Notes: generated from the letters alone by a model not told the origin. DNA of 64,000 bases from Pacificoceanicola sp048553275 (GCF_048553275.1 NZ_JBLZMW010000009.1:118945-182944), one strand, 5' to 3'. Counted from the stretch's first letter, positions 8,913 through 18,153 are shown. Numbers and translations are program-made.

Positions 8913-9782
8913 ATGATGATCGGGCGCGCCCGGGATCGCATCGCGGTTCTGTTCGGATCAAGATTGCCGTGGAAAGCCGGCATCGAAGCGGCGCTTGCGG
9001 GCAGCCGGTTCATCCCCACCATGGCCGACTTGAGTACGGTCGATCCACGCGACGCGGATCTGGTGGTTCCGCTGACGTTTGCGGATCATGATGTGCTCCG
9101 GGTTCTCGGACCAGACGCGGTGACGGCGCTTTTGCCCGACCTTGCCGCGCGCGATCTGTGCCGCGACAAGCTGGCTTTGAACCAATGGCTGGAGAATATG
9201 GGCTATGGCTATCTGGTGCCGCGGCTGCACACGTCCTTGCCGAAACAGGCGTCGGACTATCCGCTGCTGTGCAAGGTGCGTTGCGGTGAATGGGGGCAGG
9301 GGATCAGTGTTCTGAGCTGTCCCGACGACGCGCAGGGCTTCGATCCCCGGCATATGTTCCTGCAGAGCATCGTCTCCACCGGCGTCGAATGGGCGGCGCA
9401 TCTGAGCTTTCACGAGGGGCGGCTGATCCATGCGCTTTCGGTGCGATACGAGATGGGCCGGGCCGGGCTGATCAAGGGACATGCGCACCAACCGCTCACC
9501 AGCGTGGCACACCAGCAGACGCCGTATCTGGCGCTGTGGCTGGAGATCGCCGAACGGATGGGCCTGCGGAACGGAACTGTCTGTATCGACTTTGCCGAGG
9601 CAGACGGTTGCCCGGTGCTCTACGAGATCAATCCCAGGGTCGGGGCGACGTTGGTGATGGACTTGCCGCGCTACCTTGAGGCCTGCCTCACGGCACTGGC
9701 GCGCGAGAGGCCGTCGCCGCGTCTGGTTGCGGCGACGGACCGGTTCGATCAGGCCGTGGTTTCTTCGACCGCAATCGCATAG
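8913..9782 (+). CDS. ATP-grasp domain protein
   Basis: A 289-residue protein. The C-terminal half shows ATP-grasp signatures: a lysine strand (LLCKVRCGEWGQG), an acidic strand near MFLQSIVSTGVEWAAHLSF, and the metal-binding end VCIDFAEADGCPVLYEINPR, where D, E and the N of NPR coordinate Mg-ATP. Such enzymes join a carboxylate to an amine or similar nucleophile via an acyl-phosphate; the closest recognisable relatives are the carbamoyl-phosphate synthase large-subunit-like group. The substrate is unknown. An AGAGGAG site precedes the ATG. Its last 34 bp overlap, tail to tail, the transglutaminase-like gene on the other strand. Confidence 0.75.
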   Translation: MMIGRARDRIAVLFGSRLPWKAGIEAALAGSRFIPTMADLSTVDPRDADLVVPLTFADHDVLRVLGPDAVTALLPDLAARDLCRDKLALNQWLENMGYGYLVPRLHTSLPKQASDYPLLCKVRCGEWGQGISVLSCPDDAQGFDPRHMFLQSIVSTGVEWAAHLSFHEGRLIHALSVRYEMGRAGLIKGHAHQPLTSVAHQQTPYLALWLEIAERMGLRNGTVCIDFAEADGCPVLYEINPRVGATLVMDLPRYLEACLTALARERPSPRLVAATDRFDQAVVSSTAIA

Positions 9783-10828
9783 GCGAAGCTGTCCGCGTCA
9801 AGCTCGTCGCGGCGGATGCCGTCGACCTCGGCTTGCGGGTACATCAGGAACGGCACGGGCGTGGGGTCCGCGCTGCCCGGCAGGTGCACGTCATGGGCTG
9901 TGCTCAGCGCGATCCAGTTGCCCTCAGCGTGGCCAAAGAGGCCCGCGCGGGCGTCCTGCACACGCGGATCCGTGAGGCCCGCCTCGGGCGCTTCTTGCAA
10001 GATCACCTTGCGCACATCGGCAGGGTCGACCGGGGTCCAGCCGCTTTGCGGCAGGAAGACCTCGGCGCGGCAGTGCTGGGCCTTGGTGACATCGGCCGAT
10101 CCGGCGCCGAGACTCTTGTAGCCGAAGGCGGAGGGCGCGACGCGCAGGCCATAGAGATCGCGCGCGGGCAGGCCGGCGGCCCGGGCGAGGCCGACATAAA
10201 GCGCGTTCAGATCGGCGCATTTCCCGGTCAGATCGCCCATGTGCAGCATCGAGGCGATATCGCCAAGGCCGCAGCCGCGGGTCTCCGGGTTGCGCTCGGT
10301 CTGCTCGACCACCCAGTCATAGATGCGGATGGCTTTTTCGCGCTCGGAGGTGGCCCCGGCGACGATGTCCTGCGCGGTTTCCAGCACGATGCCGTCCGTG
10401 GGGATCAGGCGCGTCGGGGCGGTGTGCTGGGCGAATTCGGCATCCGAGAGCGTGGCGGGCGCGGCCTGCTCCGGGCTGCGATCGCGGGTGCGCACGGTGG
10501 AAATCACGGTCAGCTCGGCCGGTTCATCCCCGGCGTTCCAGCGGGCGTGCATCAGCGCATAGCCCTCTTCCGGGTTCTGAACGATTTCGAGCGCGTCCAT
10601 ATTGCCGCTCGCGCGGTTGTCCTGCGGCAGGGTCCATTGGGCATCGCTATGCGCGGGCAGCGGAATCCAGGCCTGCGCGGTCTTGCCGTTTCGGGGCAGG
10701 GTGACGCGGGTGGTCAGCGTGTAGCTGCGCCATGTCTGAGAGGCGGGCTGATAGGCGGCACTGAGCAGGCTCGGCGCAAAGGAGAAGGCGGCGGTGGTGG
10801 CAAGAAAGGCGCGGCGGTCGAGTGTCAT
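9749..10828 (-). CDS. Transglutaminase-like domain protein, exported
   Basis: A 359-residue protein starting MTLDRRAFLATTAAFSFAPS, a twin-arginine-like export signal, which sets the start at 10828. The C-terminal half has the transglutaminase-like Cys-His-Asp triad: GKCADLNALYVGLARAAGLPAR (Cys), KAQHCRAEVFL (His) and WTPVDPADV (Asp). These periplasmic proteins are usually cysteine proteases or amidases rather than crosslinkers. The N-terminal half is beta-rich, as in the TgpA/YebA-like group. It is convergent with the ATP-grasp gene with a 34-bp overlap, so antisense interference between the 3' ends is possible. Confidence 0.85.
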   Translation of the reverse strand: MTLDRRAFLATTAAFSFAPSLLSAAYQPASQTWRSYTLTTRVTLPRNGKTAQAWIPLPAHSDAQWTLPQDNRASGNMDALEIVQNPEEGYALMHARWNAGDEPAELTVISTVRTRDRSPEQAAPATLSDAEFAQHTAPTRLIPTDGIVLETAQDIVAGATSEREKAIRIYDWVVEQTERNPETRGCGLGDIASMLHMGDLTGKCADLNALYVGLARAAGLPARDLYGLRVAPSAFGYKSLGAGSADVTKAQHCRAEVFLPQSGWTPVDPADVRKVILQEAPEAGLTDPRVQDARAGLFGHAEGNWIALSTAHDVHLPGSADPTPVPFLMYPQAEVDGIRRDELDADSFAYAIAVEETTA

Positions 10829-10974
10829 GGACAGGGTATCCTGTAAGAAATGCTGCGGGATTTTCCGAAGCTTTATGCAACCGGGCGATTGAGTGCAAGG
10901 TGGTGGAACCGGCGTCGAGTGCGCGGGTTGATCCGGTGAAGTGCGGTTTCGCACGGCAGTCAAGGAGAGTTCAG

Positions 10975-11229
10975 ATGGCCAATCCGTCGATCAAGGATGA
11001 AGAGACCTACGAGGCGCTGCGCGACAAGGGCATGTCCAAGGAAAAGGCGGCCCGGATCAGCAATGCCCAAGCCAACGATGAGATATCGCCGTCACGCAAG
11101 GGCGGCAAGGCAGACCCGTATGAGGACTGGACCAAGGCCGACCTCTACGCGCGGGCACAGGAGATCGGCATCGAGGGGCGCTCGGACATGGACAAGGACG
11201 CTCTGATCAAGGCGCTGCGGGAGCATTGA
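10975..11229 (+). CDS. Small protein with Rho-N/SAP-like C-terminus
   Basis: An 84-residue hydrophilic protein. The N-terminus (SIKDEETYEALRDKGMSKEKAARISNA) matches the DUF7218-type segment. The C-terminal about 35 residues (DWTKADLYARAQEIGIEGRS, ending DALIKALREH) match a Rho termination factor N-terminal or SAP-like helical motif, which binds nucleic acid in other proteins. AAGGAGA at 10962-10968 supports the ATG at 10975. Proteins of this size and design are widespread and poorly characterised; a nucleic-acid or stress role is inference. Confidence 0.8.
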   Translation: MANPSIKDEETYEALRDKGMSKEKAARISNAQANDEISPSRKGGKADPYEDWTKADLYARAQEIGIEGRSDMDKDALIKALREH

Positions 11230-11234
11230 GCCCC

Positions 11235-12248
11235 TCAGCCTTCTGAGGATTTCCTCAGGCGTTCGGCGATGTCGGGCCGGGCGAGCAAATGTTCGCCAAT
11301 CTCGAAGTCGGAAATGTCGGTGCGGCGGTGTCCCGGGATCAGCGTTGCCAGATCGTCGTGCAGCGCGTCCGGCAGCACACCGGAGGTGCGGTCGTTGACA
11401 AGCATGCTCTCGGCGGCGATGCCCTCGGCGTAGATGATCTGATGATCGTCGAAGAGCATCTGGTAGTAGTCGACAAACCCTCCCTCGACGCAGGTGATCG
11501 AGGTACCATTGACGAGATGTCGCGCCCGCACGAGCACCTCCGAACGGCCCGCGCCCAGAGTGTCGCGGCGCTGGTAGATGAACAGGCGGAAATCCGGCGA
11601 GACGATCAGGTCACGTGTGTTGTTGAGTGTTCCGGCGGCAATGCGGATGGGCGCGAGCGCCCCGATGGCGCGGACGGTCTGATGCCCGATCCAGCGGATT
11701 TCCTGCACGCCCGCGTCGCGCGTCAGCACCCGGTCGCCGGCCTTGATGTCTTCGACCGGTTTTTGCGCGCCGGTGGCCATGGTGATCGCGGTGCCCCTGG
11801 CAAAGGAGACGCAGGCGATCTGGGCAAAGCGTTGCAGGGCGCCGTCCTGATCCGCGCGCACCAGGACGTAATCGGTCCTGGCATTCATCGGCGCGAGCGG
11901 GTGGGCGAAGACCTGCGCGACATTGCCCTCGGCATCGGTTTCGACCAGCACGAGGCATTCGGTGGTGCTGCCATCGCCGCTCATGAAGGTCAGGCAGCAA
12001 TCGAGATGCAGATCGGCACCGGGGGTGCCGCTCTCGCTGTGCCCGGCGATGGTGAAGGGCGAGCGCGCAAGACGCGACAGGGCCAGCGGCGCGGGATTGG
12101 CCAGCGGCGAGAGGCGGTAGATGTCCTCCATCACCAGCTCATCCGCAAAGCTCAGAGGATCGCCGAGGTTGGCGCCATTGATCACGCGCAGATGCTCACC
12201 GCGCAGCACGGTCAGGCTCTGGCTGGGACGAAAGGCGGGGTCACTCAT
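11235..12248 (-). CDS. Hint (hedgehog/intein) domain protein
   Basis: A 337-residue protein. A Hint_2-type domain starts near residue 147 at ACVSFARGTAITMATG, whose Cys is the expected autoprocessing nucleophile, followed by PVEDIKAGDRVLTRDAG and IRWIGHQTVRA. The N-terminal region of about 145 residues is soluble and unrecognised. Hint_2 proteins are abundant in Roseobacters; whether they self-cleave or simply bind is not generally known. The start is uncertain, as neither the ATG at 12248 nor an in-frame ATG at 12299 has a good ribosome site. It is transcribed divergently from the SDR gene. Confidence 0.82.
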   Translation of the reverse strand: MSDPAFRPSQSLTVLRGEHLRVINGANLGDPLSFADELVMEDIYRLSPLANPAPLALSRLARSPFTIAGHSESGTPGADLHLDCCLTFMSGDGSTTECLVLVETDAEGNVAQVFAHPLAPMNARTDYVLVRADQDGALQRFAQIACVSFARGTAITMATGAQKPVEDIKAGDRVLTRDAGVQEIRWIGHQTVRAIGALAPIRIAAGTLNNTRDLIVSPDFRLFIYQRRDTLGAGRSEVLVRARHLVNGTSITCVEGGFVDYYQMLFDDHQIIYAEGIAAESMLVNDRTSGVLPDALHDDLATLIPGHRRTDISDFEIGEHLLARPDIAERLRKSSEG

Positions 12249-12419
12249 GCTTGGCACCGGATCGGACGGGATGCCCGGAAATTCAATGGAACACCCCATT
12301 GTGTATAGGGGGAATGTGTCATCATATGGCCCCGTATTCGGCCATTTACCGACGCTGGGCGCAAGCGGTTTGCGCGTGGCATCAGGCATTTGGAGGCAAG
12401 ATAAATCAGGGAGAGATCC

Positions 12420-13199
12420 ATGGATCTGGGAATTCGCGGTAAACGGGCGCTCGTGTGTGCATCGAGCAAGGGTCTGGGGCGCGGCTGTGCCGAGGCTCTG
12501 GCCGAGGCTGGTGTCGATCTGGTGATGAACGCGCGCGGCGCCGACGCGCTTGAGGCCACGGCGCAGGAGATTCGCGACCGCTTCGGAGTGAACGTGACGA
12601 CCGTGGCGGCGGATATCGTCAGCGAAGAGGGGCGCGCGCGGGTGCTGGAGGCGGCCGGCGATGTGGACATCCTCGTGACCAATGCGGGCGGGCCGCCGCC
12701 GGGCATGTGGTCCGACTGGCAGCGCGAGGATTTCCTCAAGGCGCTGGATGGCAACATGCTCACGCCCATCGCGCTGATGAGCACGTTGATGCCGAAGATG
12801 ATCGACAAGGGCTGGGGCCGGGTGGTCAACATCACCTCGCAATCGGTCAAGGCGCCGATCGCGGTTCTGGGCCTGTCGAACGCGGCGCGCACGGGCCTCA
12901 CGGGCTATGTGGCGGGCACCGCGCGTCAGGTCGCTCCGCACGGCGTGATCGTGAACAACCTGCTGCCGGGCATTCATGCCACGGACCGCGCCGTTTCGCT
13001 CGACACCGGTGTGTCCGAGAGCCAGGGCATTTCGATGGACGAGGCCAAGGCTCAGCGCGCGGCAACGATCCCGGCGCGGCGTTATGGGACGCCGGAAGAA
13101 TTCGGCCAGATGTGCGCCTACCTGTGCTCGCAGCACGCAGGCTTTATCGTCGGGCAGAACATCCTGCTCGACGGCGGCGCGACACTCGCCACCATCTGA
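12420..13199 (+). CDS. SDR-family oxidoreductase with degenerate active site
   Basis: A 259-residue Rossmann-fold protein of the short-chain dehydrogenase/reductase family (FabG-like). The nucleotide loop reads ASSKGLGRG and the NAG motif is present (VTNAGGPPPG). The catalytic Ser is kept (VVNITSQS), but where YxxxK should be the sequence reads LSNAAR, so the Tyr is Leu and the Lys is Arg. This is typical of the BKR-like SDR subgroup described as lacking a perfect tetrad, and classical reductase activity is doubtful. The AlkC gene starts 1 bp after its stop, so the two are one transcript. Confidence 0.88.
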   Translation: MDLGIRGKRALVCASSKGLGRGCAEALAEAGVDLVMNARGADALEATAQEIRDRFGVNVTTVAADIVSEEGRARVLEAAGDVDILVTNAGGPPPGMWSDWQREDFLKALDGNMLTPIALMSTLMPKMIDKGWGRVVNITSQSVKAPIAVLGLSNAARTGLTGYVAGTARQVAPHGVIVNNLLPGIHATDRAVSLDTGVSESQGISMDEAKAQRAATIPARRYGTPEEFGQMCAYLCSQHAGFIVGQNILLDGGATLATI

Positions 13200-13200
13200 C

Positions 13201-14343
13201 GTGGCGCGCGGACCGGACGGCAAGGGCGGCGGCGCGGGGTTTTCGCTGGCCGGTCAGCTGTTCAATGAGGGCAGCCTGACGGATCTGGCGACAGAGTTCT
13301 CCGTGCTGCCGGGATTTGACGCAGAGGCGTTTCTGGCGGTCTGCGTGCCCGGTCTGGCCGGGCGCGGACTGCTGGAGCGGCTCGACTGGATTGCCGATTG
13401 CCTTGAGCCACAGCTGCCTGCAGGGTTCGGGGCCATGGCTGAAGTGCTGGAGGCCGCCATGCCCCCGGCGCTCGATCCGTCCCTGAACGACAATGACTTC
13501 GGGCGATTCATCCATGCGGTGCCCGGCGTGCTTGCGGTGCGCCACGGGATGGCGGCGCCACAGCGCGCGCTCGATCTGCTGCATGCCGCAACCCGGCGCT
13601 TTTCGATGGAGTTTTATATCCGTCCGTTCCTCAACGCCTGGCCGGAGCAGACGCTGCGGCGGCTGGATGGTTGGGCGGAGGATGACAACTACCACGTGCG
13701 GCGGCTGGTCAGCGAAGGCACACGCCCCAAGCTGCCCTGGGCGCGGAACATCACGCTCGACCCCGGTGTGCCGCTGCGGTTTCTCGACCGGCTCCACGCG
13801 GATGACACGCGCTACGTGACACGCTCGGTGGCCAATCACATGAACGATCTGTCAAAGATCATGCCGGACCGGGTGGTGAGCCATCTATCGGCATGGCGGG
13901 CGGAGGGCCGGCAGGCGCCAAAGGAAATGGACTGGCTCACCCGCCACGCCCTGCGCACGGCCGTCAAGCGTGGGGAACGCCGGGCGCTCGATCTGCTCGG
14001 CTTCACGCCCGCTCCGGTCGAAGCGGCGCTGAGCATCACAACCCCTGAGCCGCAGATCGGCACGGCGCTGGAATTCTCGGTGACGCTGCGGTCGGACGTC
14101 GCGCGGCCGGTGCTGGTCGATTACCGCCTGCGCTTTCATCGCCCGAAGGGCACGGCGGAGAAGGTCTTCAAACTCAAGACGGCCACCCTGCAGGCAGGCA
14201 AGCCTCTGACCCTGAGCAAACGCCATGGTCTGAAGGGCGACGCGACGACCTTCCGCCTCTACCCGGGGCCGCATGCGGTGATCGTGCAGGTCAACGGACA
14301 GGACGTGGCCGAAGCCGCCTTTGACGTCCGCGCAGCGGCATAA
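13201..14343 (+). CDS. DNA alkylation repair protein, AlkC-like
   Basis: A 380-residue protein using a GTG start at 13201, 1 bp after the SDR stop. The N-terminus FSLAGQLFNEGSLTDLA and the segment DNYHVRRLVSEGTRPKLPWA match the HEAT-repeat DNA glycosylase family AlkC/AlkD, which removes 3-methyladenine and related alkylated bases. The last about 100 residues (ISITTPEPQIG type start, then VTLRSDVARPVLVDYRLRFH) are beta-rich and match the Ig-like C-terminal domain known in AlkC. Coupling with an SDR gene is seen in the sequence; the functional reason is unknown. Confidence 0.85.
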   Translation: MARGPDGKGGGAGFSLAGQLFNEGSLTDLATEFSVLPGFDAEAFLAVCVPGLAGRGLLERLDWIADCLEPQLPAGFGAMAEVLEAAMPPALDPSLNDNDFGRFIHAVPGVLAVRHGMAAPQRALDLLHAATRRFSMEFYIRPFLNAWPEQTLRRLDGWAEDDNYHVRRLVSEGTRPKLPWARNITLDPGVPLRFLDRLHADDTRYVTRSVANHMNDLSKIMPDRVVSHLSAWRAEGRQAPKEMDWLTRHALRTAVKRGERRALDLLGFTPAPVEAALSITTPEPQIGTALEFSVTLRSDVARPVLVDYRLRFHRPKGTAEKVFKLKTATLQAGKPLTLSKRHGLKGDATTFRLYPGPHAVIVQVNGQDVAEAAFDVRAAA

Positions 14344-14378
14344 ACACAGGCGCTGCGCGTGCCCCGTCTTTGGTCTTC

Positions 14379-14409
14379 AAATACCTCGGGGGTCCGGGGG
14401 CAGAGCCCC
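14379..14409. repeat. Dispersed 3'-end repeat, copy 2
   Basis: AAATACCTCGGGGG followed by GGGGCAGAGCCCC, 35 bp after the AlkC stop, in the same orientation as copy 1. A separate perfect 8-bp hairpin, CCGCGCGC-gaa-GCGCGCGG, follows at 14415-14433. Confidence 0.6.
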
Positions 14410-14478
14410 CGCAGCCGCGCGCGAAGCGCGCGGCGGTCGTCGCGCGTCAGCGCGGCGAAACCCGTCCGGAGCGTTTCA

Positions 14479-15162
14479 GGCCTTGGCCCATTTCGCTTCC
14501 AGCTTTTCCAGCGCGGCGATGCGTTCCTCGGTTTTGGGGTGCGACATGAGCCAGGCCGGGACCGCGCCGCCGCGCGCGTTGGTCAGCGTTTCGAGTTTGC
14601 GGAACAGCGATTTCTGAGGCTCCACGCCGATCCCCGATTTTACCAACAGGGCAGCAGCATATTCATCCGCCTCGTATTCGTCCGAGCGCGACAGCCGGGC
14701 GGCCAGCAGGGAAGTGAGGGCATTGGCGATATAGACGCCGATCCCGGGCAAAAAGCGCGACAGGATCATCGCCATTGCTGTGCGCAGGGCGTTCTGGCCG
14801 GAGAAGTCGATCATCCGGCGGCGCGAGTGTCCCAACGCCACGTGGCCCAGTTCGTGGGCGATGACGCTGGCCATTTCTTCAGCGGTCACTTCACCCGCGC
14901 GGTAGCGGCCGTAGAAGCCGCGCGTGATGAAGATGCGCCCGTCCGGCGCGGCGAGGCCGTTGACCGGTTCAATCTCGTAGATGTTCACGCGGATGCGCGG
15001 CAGATCGAGCGCGGCGGCCATGCGGTCGGTCAGGTCCTTGAGTTTGGCATCCGCCAGTTCGGTGGATTTCGCGTCAAGCTCCTTGCCGGTGCGCCACGCC
15101 GAGAAGTGGTACATGACGAAGGCATAGCCGATGGCGAGCAGGATGGGTGTGAACTTCAGCAT
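14479..15162 (-). CDS. M48-family metallopeptidase
   Basis: A 227-residue membrane-anchored zinc protease. One N-terminal transmembrane segment (FTPILLAIGYAFVMYHF) is followed by the gluzincin motif HELGH at about residues 103-107 and the third-ligand segment DEYEAD at about 161-166. The family includes HtpX/Ste24/LoiP-like envelope proteases. A TTG at 15192 is an alternative start that would add 10 residues; neither start has a convincing ribosome site. It follows the DUF6653 gene closely and is probably cotranscribed with it. Confidence 0.88.
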
Positions 15163-15207
15163 GCTGTGAATATGGGTCTTCGGGGCGGCCAAGGAAAGGG
15201 CTTGCAG

Positions 15208-15693
15208 TCACTCTGCCGTGTCCTTCCGGATCCAGACCATGCGGTCGAGCAGCCAGAGTTTGCCCAACATGGCGACCGCCAGTCCCGCAAGGGTAAGCGC
15301 CGGGCTGAGAAAGATCAGCCCGAGCATCAGGACCAGCGCGCCGGCGCCGGTCAGCGCGGTGAGGGTGTGGATCACCGGGCGGTGGTGGGCGAGGGCGGGG
15401 TTGCCACTTTGGGCGATCCATGTGCGCTCGCCCAGCACCCCCTGGCTCATCCAGTTGTCGGTGTTTTGCGGCATGGCAAACAGGCGCGGGTTGAGCCATG
15501 TCCACAGCAGAACCAGCGTCAGCGGGACAAGCGCGTACCAGCCTAGCCAGATCCGCGACCATGCGGCGAGCGCGAGCAGGGGCAGGATGCTCAGCCGGGA
15601 CCATCCACTCCAAGGGTTGGTGTGGCGCTGCCATGTGGCGTCGCTCATGCGAAGCAGGGATTCGGTGCGCGCGAAGGCGGATTTTCCGGACAT
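15208..15693 (-). CDS. DUF6653 family membrane protein
   Basis: A 161-residue protein with about four hydrophobic segments (LSILPLLALAAWSRIWL, YALVPLTLVLLWTWL, LTGAGALVLMLGLIFL, LTLAGLAVAMLGKLW). The segment MSDATWQRHTNPWSGWSR is the recognisable signature of the DUF6653 family. Function is unknown. The ATG at 15693 is preceded by GAGAG. It lies upstream of the M48 peptidase in the same direction with a short gap. Confidence 0.8.
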   Translation of the reverse strand: MSGKSAFARTESLLRMSDATWQRHTNPWSGWSRLSILPLLALAAWSRIWLGWYALVPLTLVLLWTWLNPRLFAMPQNTDNWMSQGVLGERTWIAQSGNPALAHHRPVIHTLTALTGAGALVLMLGLIFLSPALTLAGLAVAMLGKLWLLDRMVWIRKDTAE

Positions 15694-15790
15694 GGCACTC
15701 TCAGCGGTGGTCCATTCGTACAGCAACCTACGGGCTTTGCACCGGTCCGGGAAGGGGCCGCGTGGCGCCACGTGCTGCGCGGCAGGCACG

Positions 15791-15826
15791 AAAAAACCCG
15801 CAGGGCGCTTTGGCCTGCGGGTTTTC
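15791..15826 (-). terminator. Rho-independent terminator of purL
   Basis: Stem CCCGCAGG (15797-15804) with CCTGCGGG (15814-15821), flanked by AAAA and TTTT on both sides, so it may work in both directions. It lies 22 bp after the purL stop and is followed by six T on the minus strand. Confidence 0.85.
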
Positions 15827-15842
15827 CTCCGTCTGGAACGGC

Positions 15843-18002
15843 TCAGCCGAAGGTCTTGCCAAAGGCCTCGCGGTGGATCGCGGAAAGCTCTGACAGCGGC
15901 GCTTCGCTGCTGCCGTACTTAACGATCTCGCCGGTGAATTTGCCCACGGTCGTGATCGGCACACCGGCCGATCCGGCGGCGGTCATCAGCGCCTCCGCCT
16001 GGTCGAAGTTGCAGGCGATGAGATAGCGGGCCTGATCCTCGCCAAAGAGGGTCGGGGTGTCCCCGCTATCGAGGTGCACGCCGACGCCGGAGGCTGCGGC
16101 CATCTCGAAGGCGGCCAGCGCGAGGCCACCATCGCTGAGGTCGGTGCAGCATTTGATGTGGTCCCGGTTGGCGCGGATGAAATCCCCTGCGGCTTTCTCG
16201 GCGGCAAGGTCCACATGCGGCGCGTCACCCTCTTCGCGGCCAAAGACCTCGGCGAGCAGCGCAGATTGTCCAAGGTGCCCGCCAGTGTCCCCGACCAGCA
16301 GCGCTACATGACCGTCGCGGGCATAGCCCAGGATCGGCTCTTCGTCCGCCGCGATCAGGCCCACGGCGCCAATCGTGGGGGTCGGCAGGATACCGACGCC
16401 ATCGGTTTCGTTATAAAGCGAGACGTTACCCGAAACGATCGGCATGTCGAGCGCGAGGCAGGCCTGTCCGATGCCATCCAGCGCGCCGACGAACTGGCCC
16501 ATGATGGCCGGTTTCTCGGGGTTGCCGAAATTCAGGTTGTCGGTGGTCGCCAGCGGCAGCGCGCCGACGGCGGTGAGGTTGCGATAGGCTTCGGCCACCG
16601 CCTGCTTGCCGCCTTCGACCGGGTTCGCCTTGACGTAGCGGGGTGTGACGTCGGAGGTGAAGGCGAGCTTCTTGTCGGTGCCCGCAACGCGGATCACGCC
16701 CGCGCCAAAGCCCGGAATGCGCACGGTGTCGGCCATGACCTGGCTGTCGTATTGCTCGTAGACCCATGCCCGCGAGCAGTAATTCGGCGCGCAGAGCAGC
16801 GCCTTCAGCCCGTCGATGGGATCAATCTGCGGCACGTCGCCAAGCGGCGCGGCCTCGGGCGTCGGCTCCCACGGGCGGTCGTATTCGGGGGCGGAAGAGG
16901 ACAGGCGCGAGAGCGGCATGTCCGCCTTGACCTCGCCATTGTGCACGATCAGGAAACGGTCCTCGTCGATGGTTTCGCCGACGATGGCGAAATCGAGGTC
17001 CCATTTGTCAAAGACGGCCTTGGCCTCGGCTTCCTTGGCCGGGTCCAGAACCATGAGCATCCGCTCCTGGCTCTCGGAGAGCATCATCTCGTAGGCGGTC
17101 ATGCCGGTTTCGCGCTGCGGCACCTTTTCGAGGTCGAGGCGGATGCCAAGCTTGCCCTTGTCGCCCATTTCCACCGCAGAGCAGGTCAGGCCCGCCGCGC
17201 CCATGTCCTGAATGGAGATCACCGCGCCGGTCTGCATCAGCTCCAGCGTTGCCTCCATCAGGCGCTTTTCGGTGAAGGGATCGCCGACCTGAACGGTGGG
17301 GCGTTTCTCTTCGATGGTTTCATCGAACTCTGCGGAGGCCATGGTCGCGCCGCCGACGCCGTCGCGGCCGGTTTTCGCGCCGAGGTAGACCACGGGACGA
17401 CCGACGCCGCTGGCCGCCGAGTAGAAGATCTTGTCCGTATCCGCGAGGCCCGCCGCGAAGGCATTGACCAGGCAGTTGCCGTTGTAGGCCGGATGGAAGC
17501 GCACTTCGCCGCCCACGGTCGGTACGCCGAAGCAGTTGCCGTAACCGCCGACACCCTCGACCACGCCATGAACCAGCTGCCGGGTCTTGGGGTGATCCTT
17601 TTCACCGAAGGAGAGCGAGTTCATCGCCGCGATCGGCCGGGCGCCCATGGTGAACACGTCGCGCAGGATGCCGCCGACGCCGGTGGCCGCGCCCTGATAG
17701 GGTTCGATATAAGAGGGGTGATTGTGGCTTTCCATCTTGAACACCACCGCCTGACCGTCGCCGATGTCGACCACACCGGCGTTTTCGCCGGGGCCGCAGA
17801 TAACCTGCGGGCCGGTAGTGGGCAGGTTCTTCAGATGGATTTTCGAAGACTTGTAGGAGCAATGCTCGTTCCACATGGCCGAAAAGATGCCCAATTCGGT
17901 GAATGTGGGTTCGCGGTTCATGATACGCAGGATTTCGGCATATTCATCGGGCTTGATCCCGTGCGCTTCGATCAGCTCTTCGGTGATGGCAGGTTCTTGC
18001 AT
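15843..18002 (-). CDS. purL: Phosphoribosylformylglycinamidine synthase subunit PurL
   Basis: A 719-residue small-type PurL, the ATP-dependent synthetase subunit of step 4 of purine biosynthesis, which works with separate PurS and PurQ. Key segments: MWNEHCSYKSSKIHLKNLPT near residue 45, KMESHNHPS, GVGGILRDVFTMGA, and DMGAAGLTCSAVEMGDKG. The length fits the form without a fused glutaminase domain. The ATG at 18002 with GGGGGA upstream is preferred over a TTG 4 codons earlier. Neither purS nor purQ is in the window. Confidence 0.97.
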   Translation of the reverse strand: MQEPAITEELIEAHGIKPDEYAEILRIMNREPTFTELGIFSAMWNEHCSYKSSKIHLKNLPTTGPQVICGPGENAGVVDIGDGQAVVFKMESHNHPSYIEPYQGAATGVGGILRDVFTMGARPIAAMNSLSFGEKDHPKTRQLVHGVVEGVGGYGNCFGVPTVGGEVRFHPAYNGNCLVNAFAAGLADTDKIFYSAASGVGRPVVYLGAKTGRDGVGGATMASAEFDETIEEKRPTVQVGDPFTEKRLMEATLELMQTGAVISIQDMGAAGLTCSAVEMGDKGKLGIRLDLEKVPQRETGMTAYEMMLSESQERMLMVLDPAKEAEAKAVFDKWDLDFAIVGETIDEDRFLIVHNGEVKADMPLSRLSSSAPEYDRPWEPTPEAAPLGDVPQIDPIDGLKALLCAPNYCSRAWVYEQYDSQVMADTVRIPGFGAGVIRVAGTDKKLAFTSDVTPRYVKANPVEGGKQAVAEAYRNLTAVGALPLATTDNLNFGNPEKPAIMGQFVGALDGIGQACLALDMPIVSGNVSLYNETDGVGILPTPTIGAVGLIAADEEPILGYARDGHVALLVGDTGGHLGQSALLAEVFGREEGDAPHVDLAAEKAAGDFIRANRDHIKCCTDLSDGGLALAAFEMAAASGVGVHLDSGDTPTLFGEDQARYLIACNFDQAEALMTAAGSAGVPITTVGKFTGEIVKYGSSEAPLSELSAIHREAFGKTFG

Positions 18003-18153
18003 GTGGTCCCCCAAAATCGTCCCACGAGTGGCGTCCGGCGCTCTTTACGACAAGGCAAGGCGATGGGGAAGGGTTTGAGGTGCGAAAAGGCTGCGCAGCA
18101 TTGACCGGGTGTGGGAATTCGGGCTGTGATGCGAATGGTTACGCGGGGGCGCT

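Noticed and set aside
16074..18104. A 676-codon plus-strand frame antisense to purL
   Set aside because: Shadow frame of an unmistakable purL; no ribosome site or protein family.
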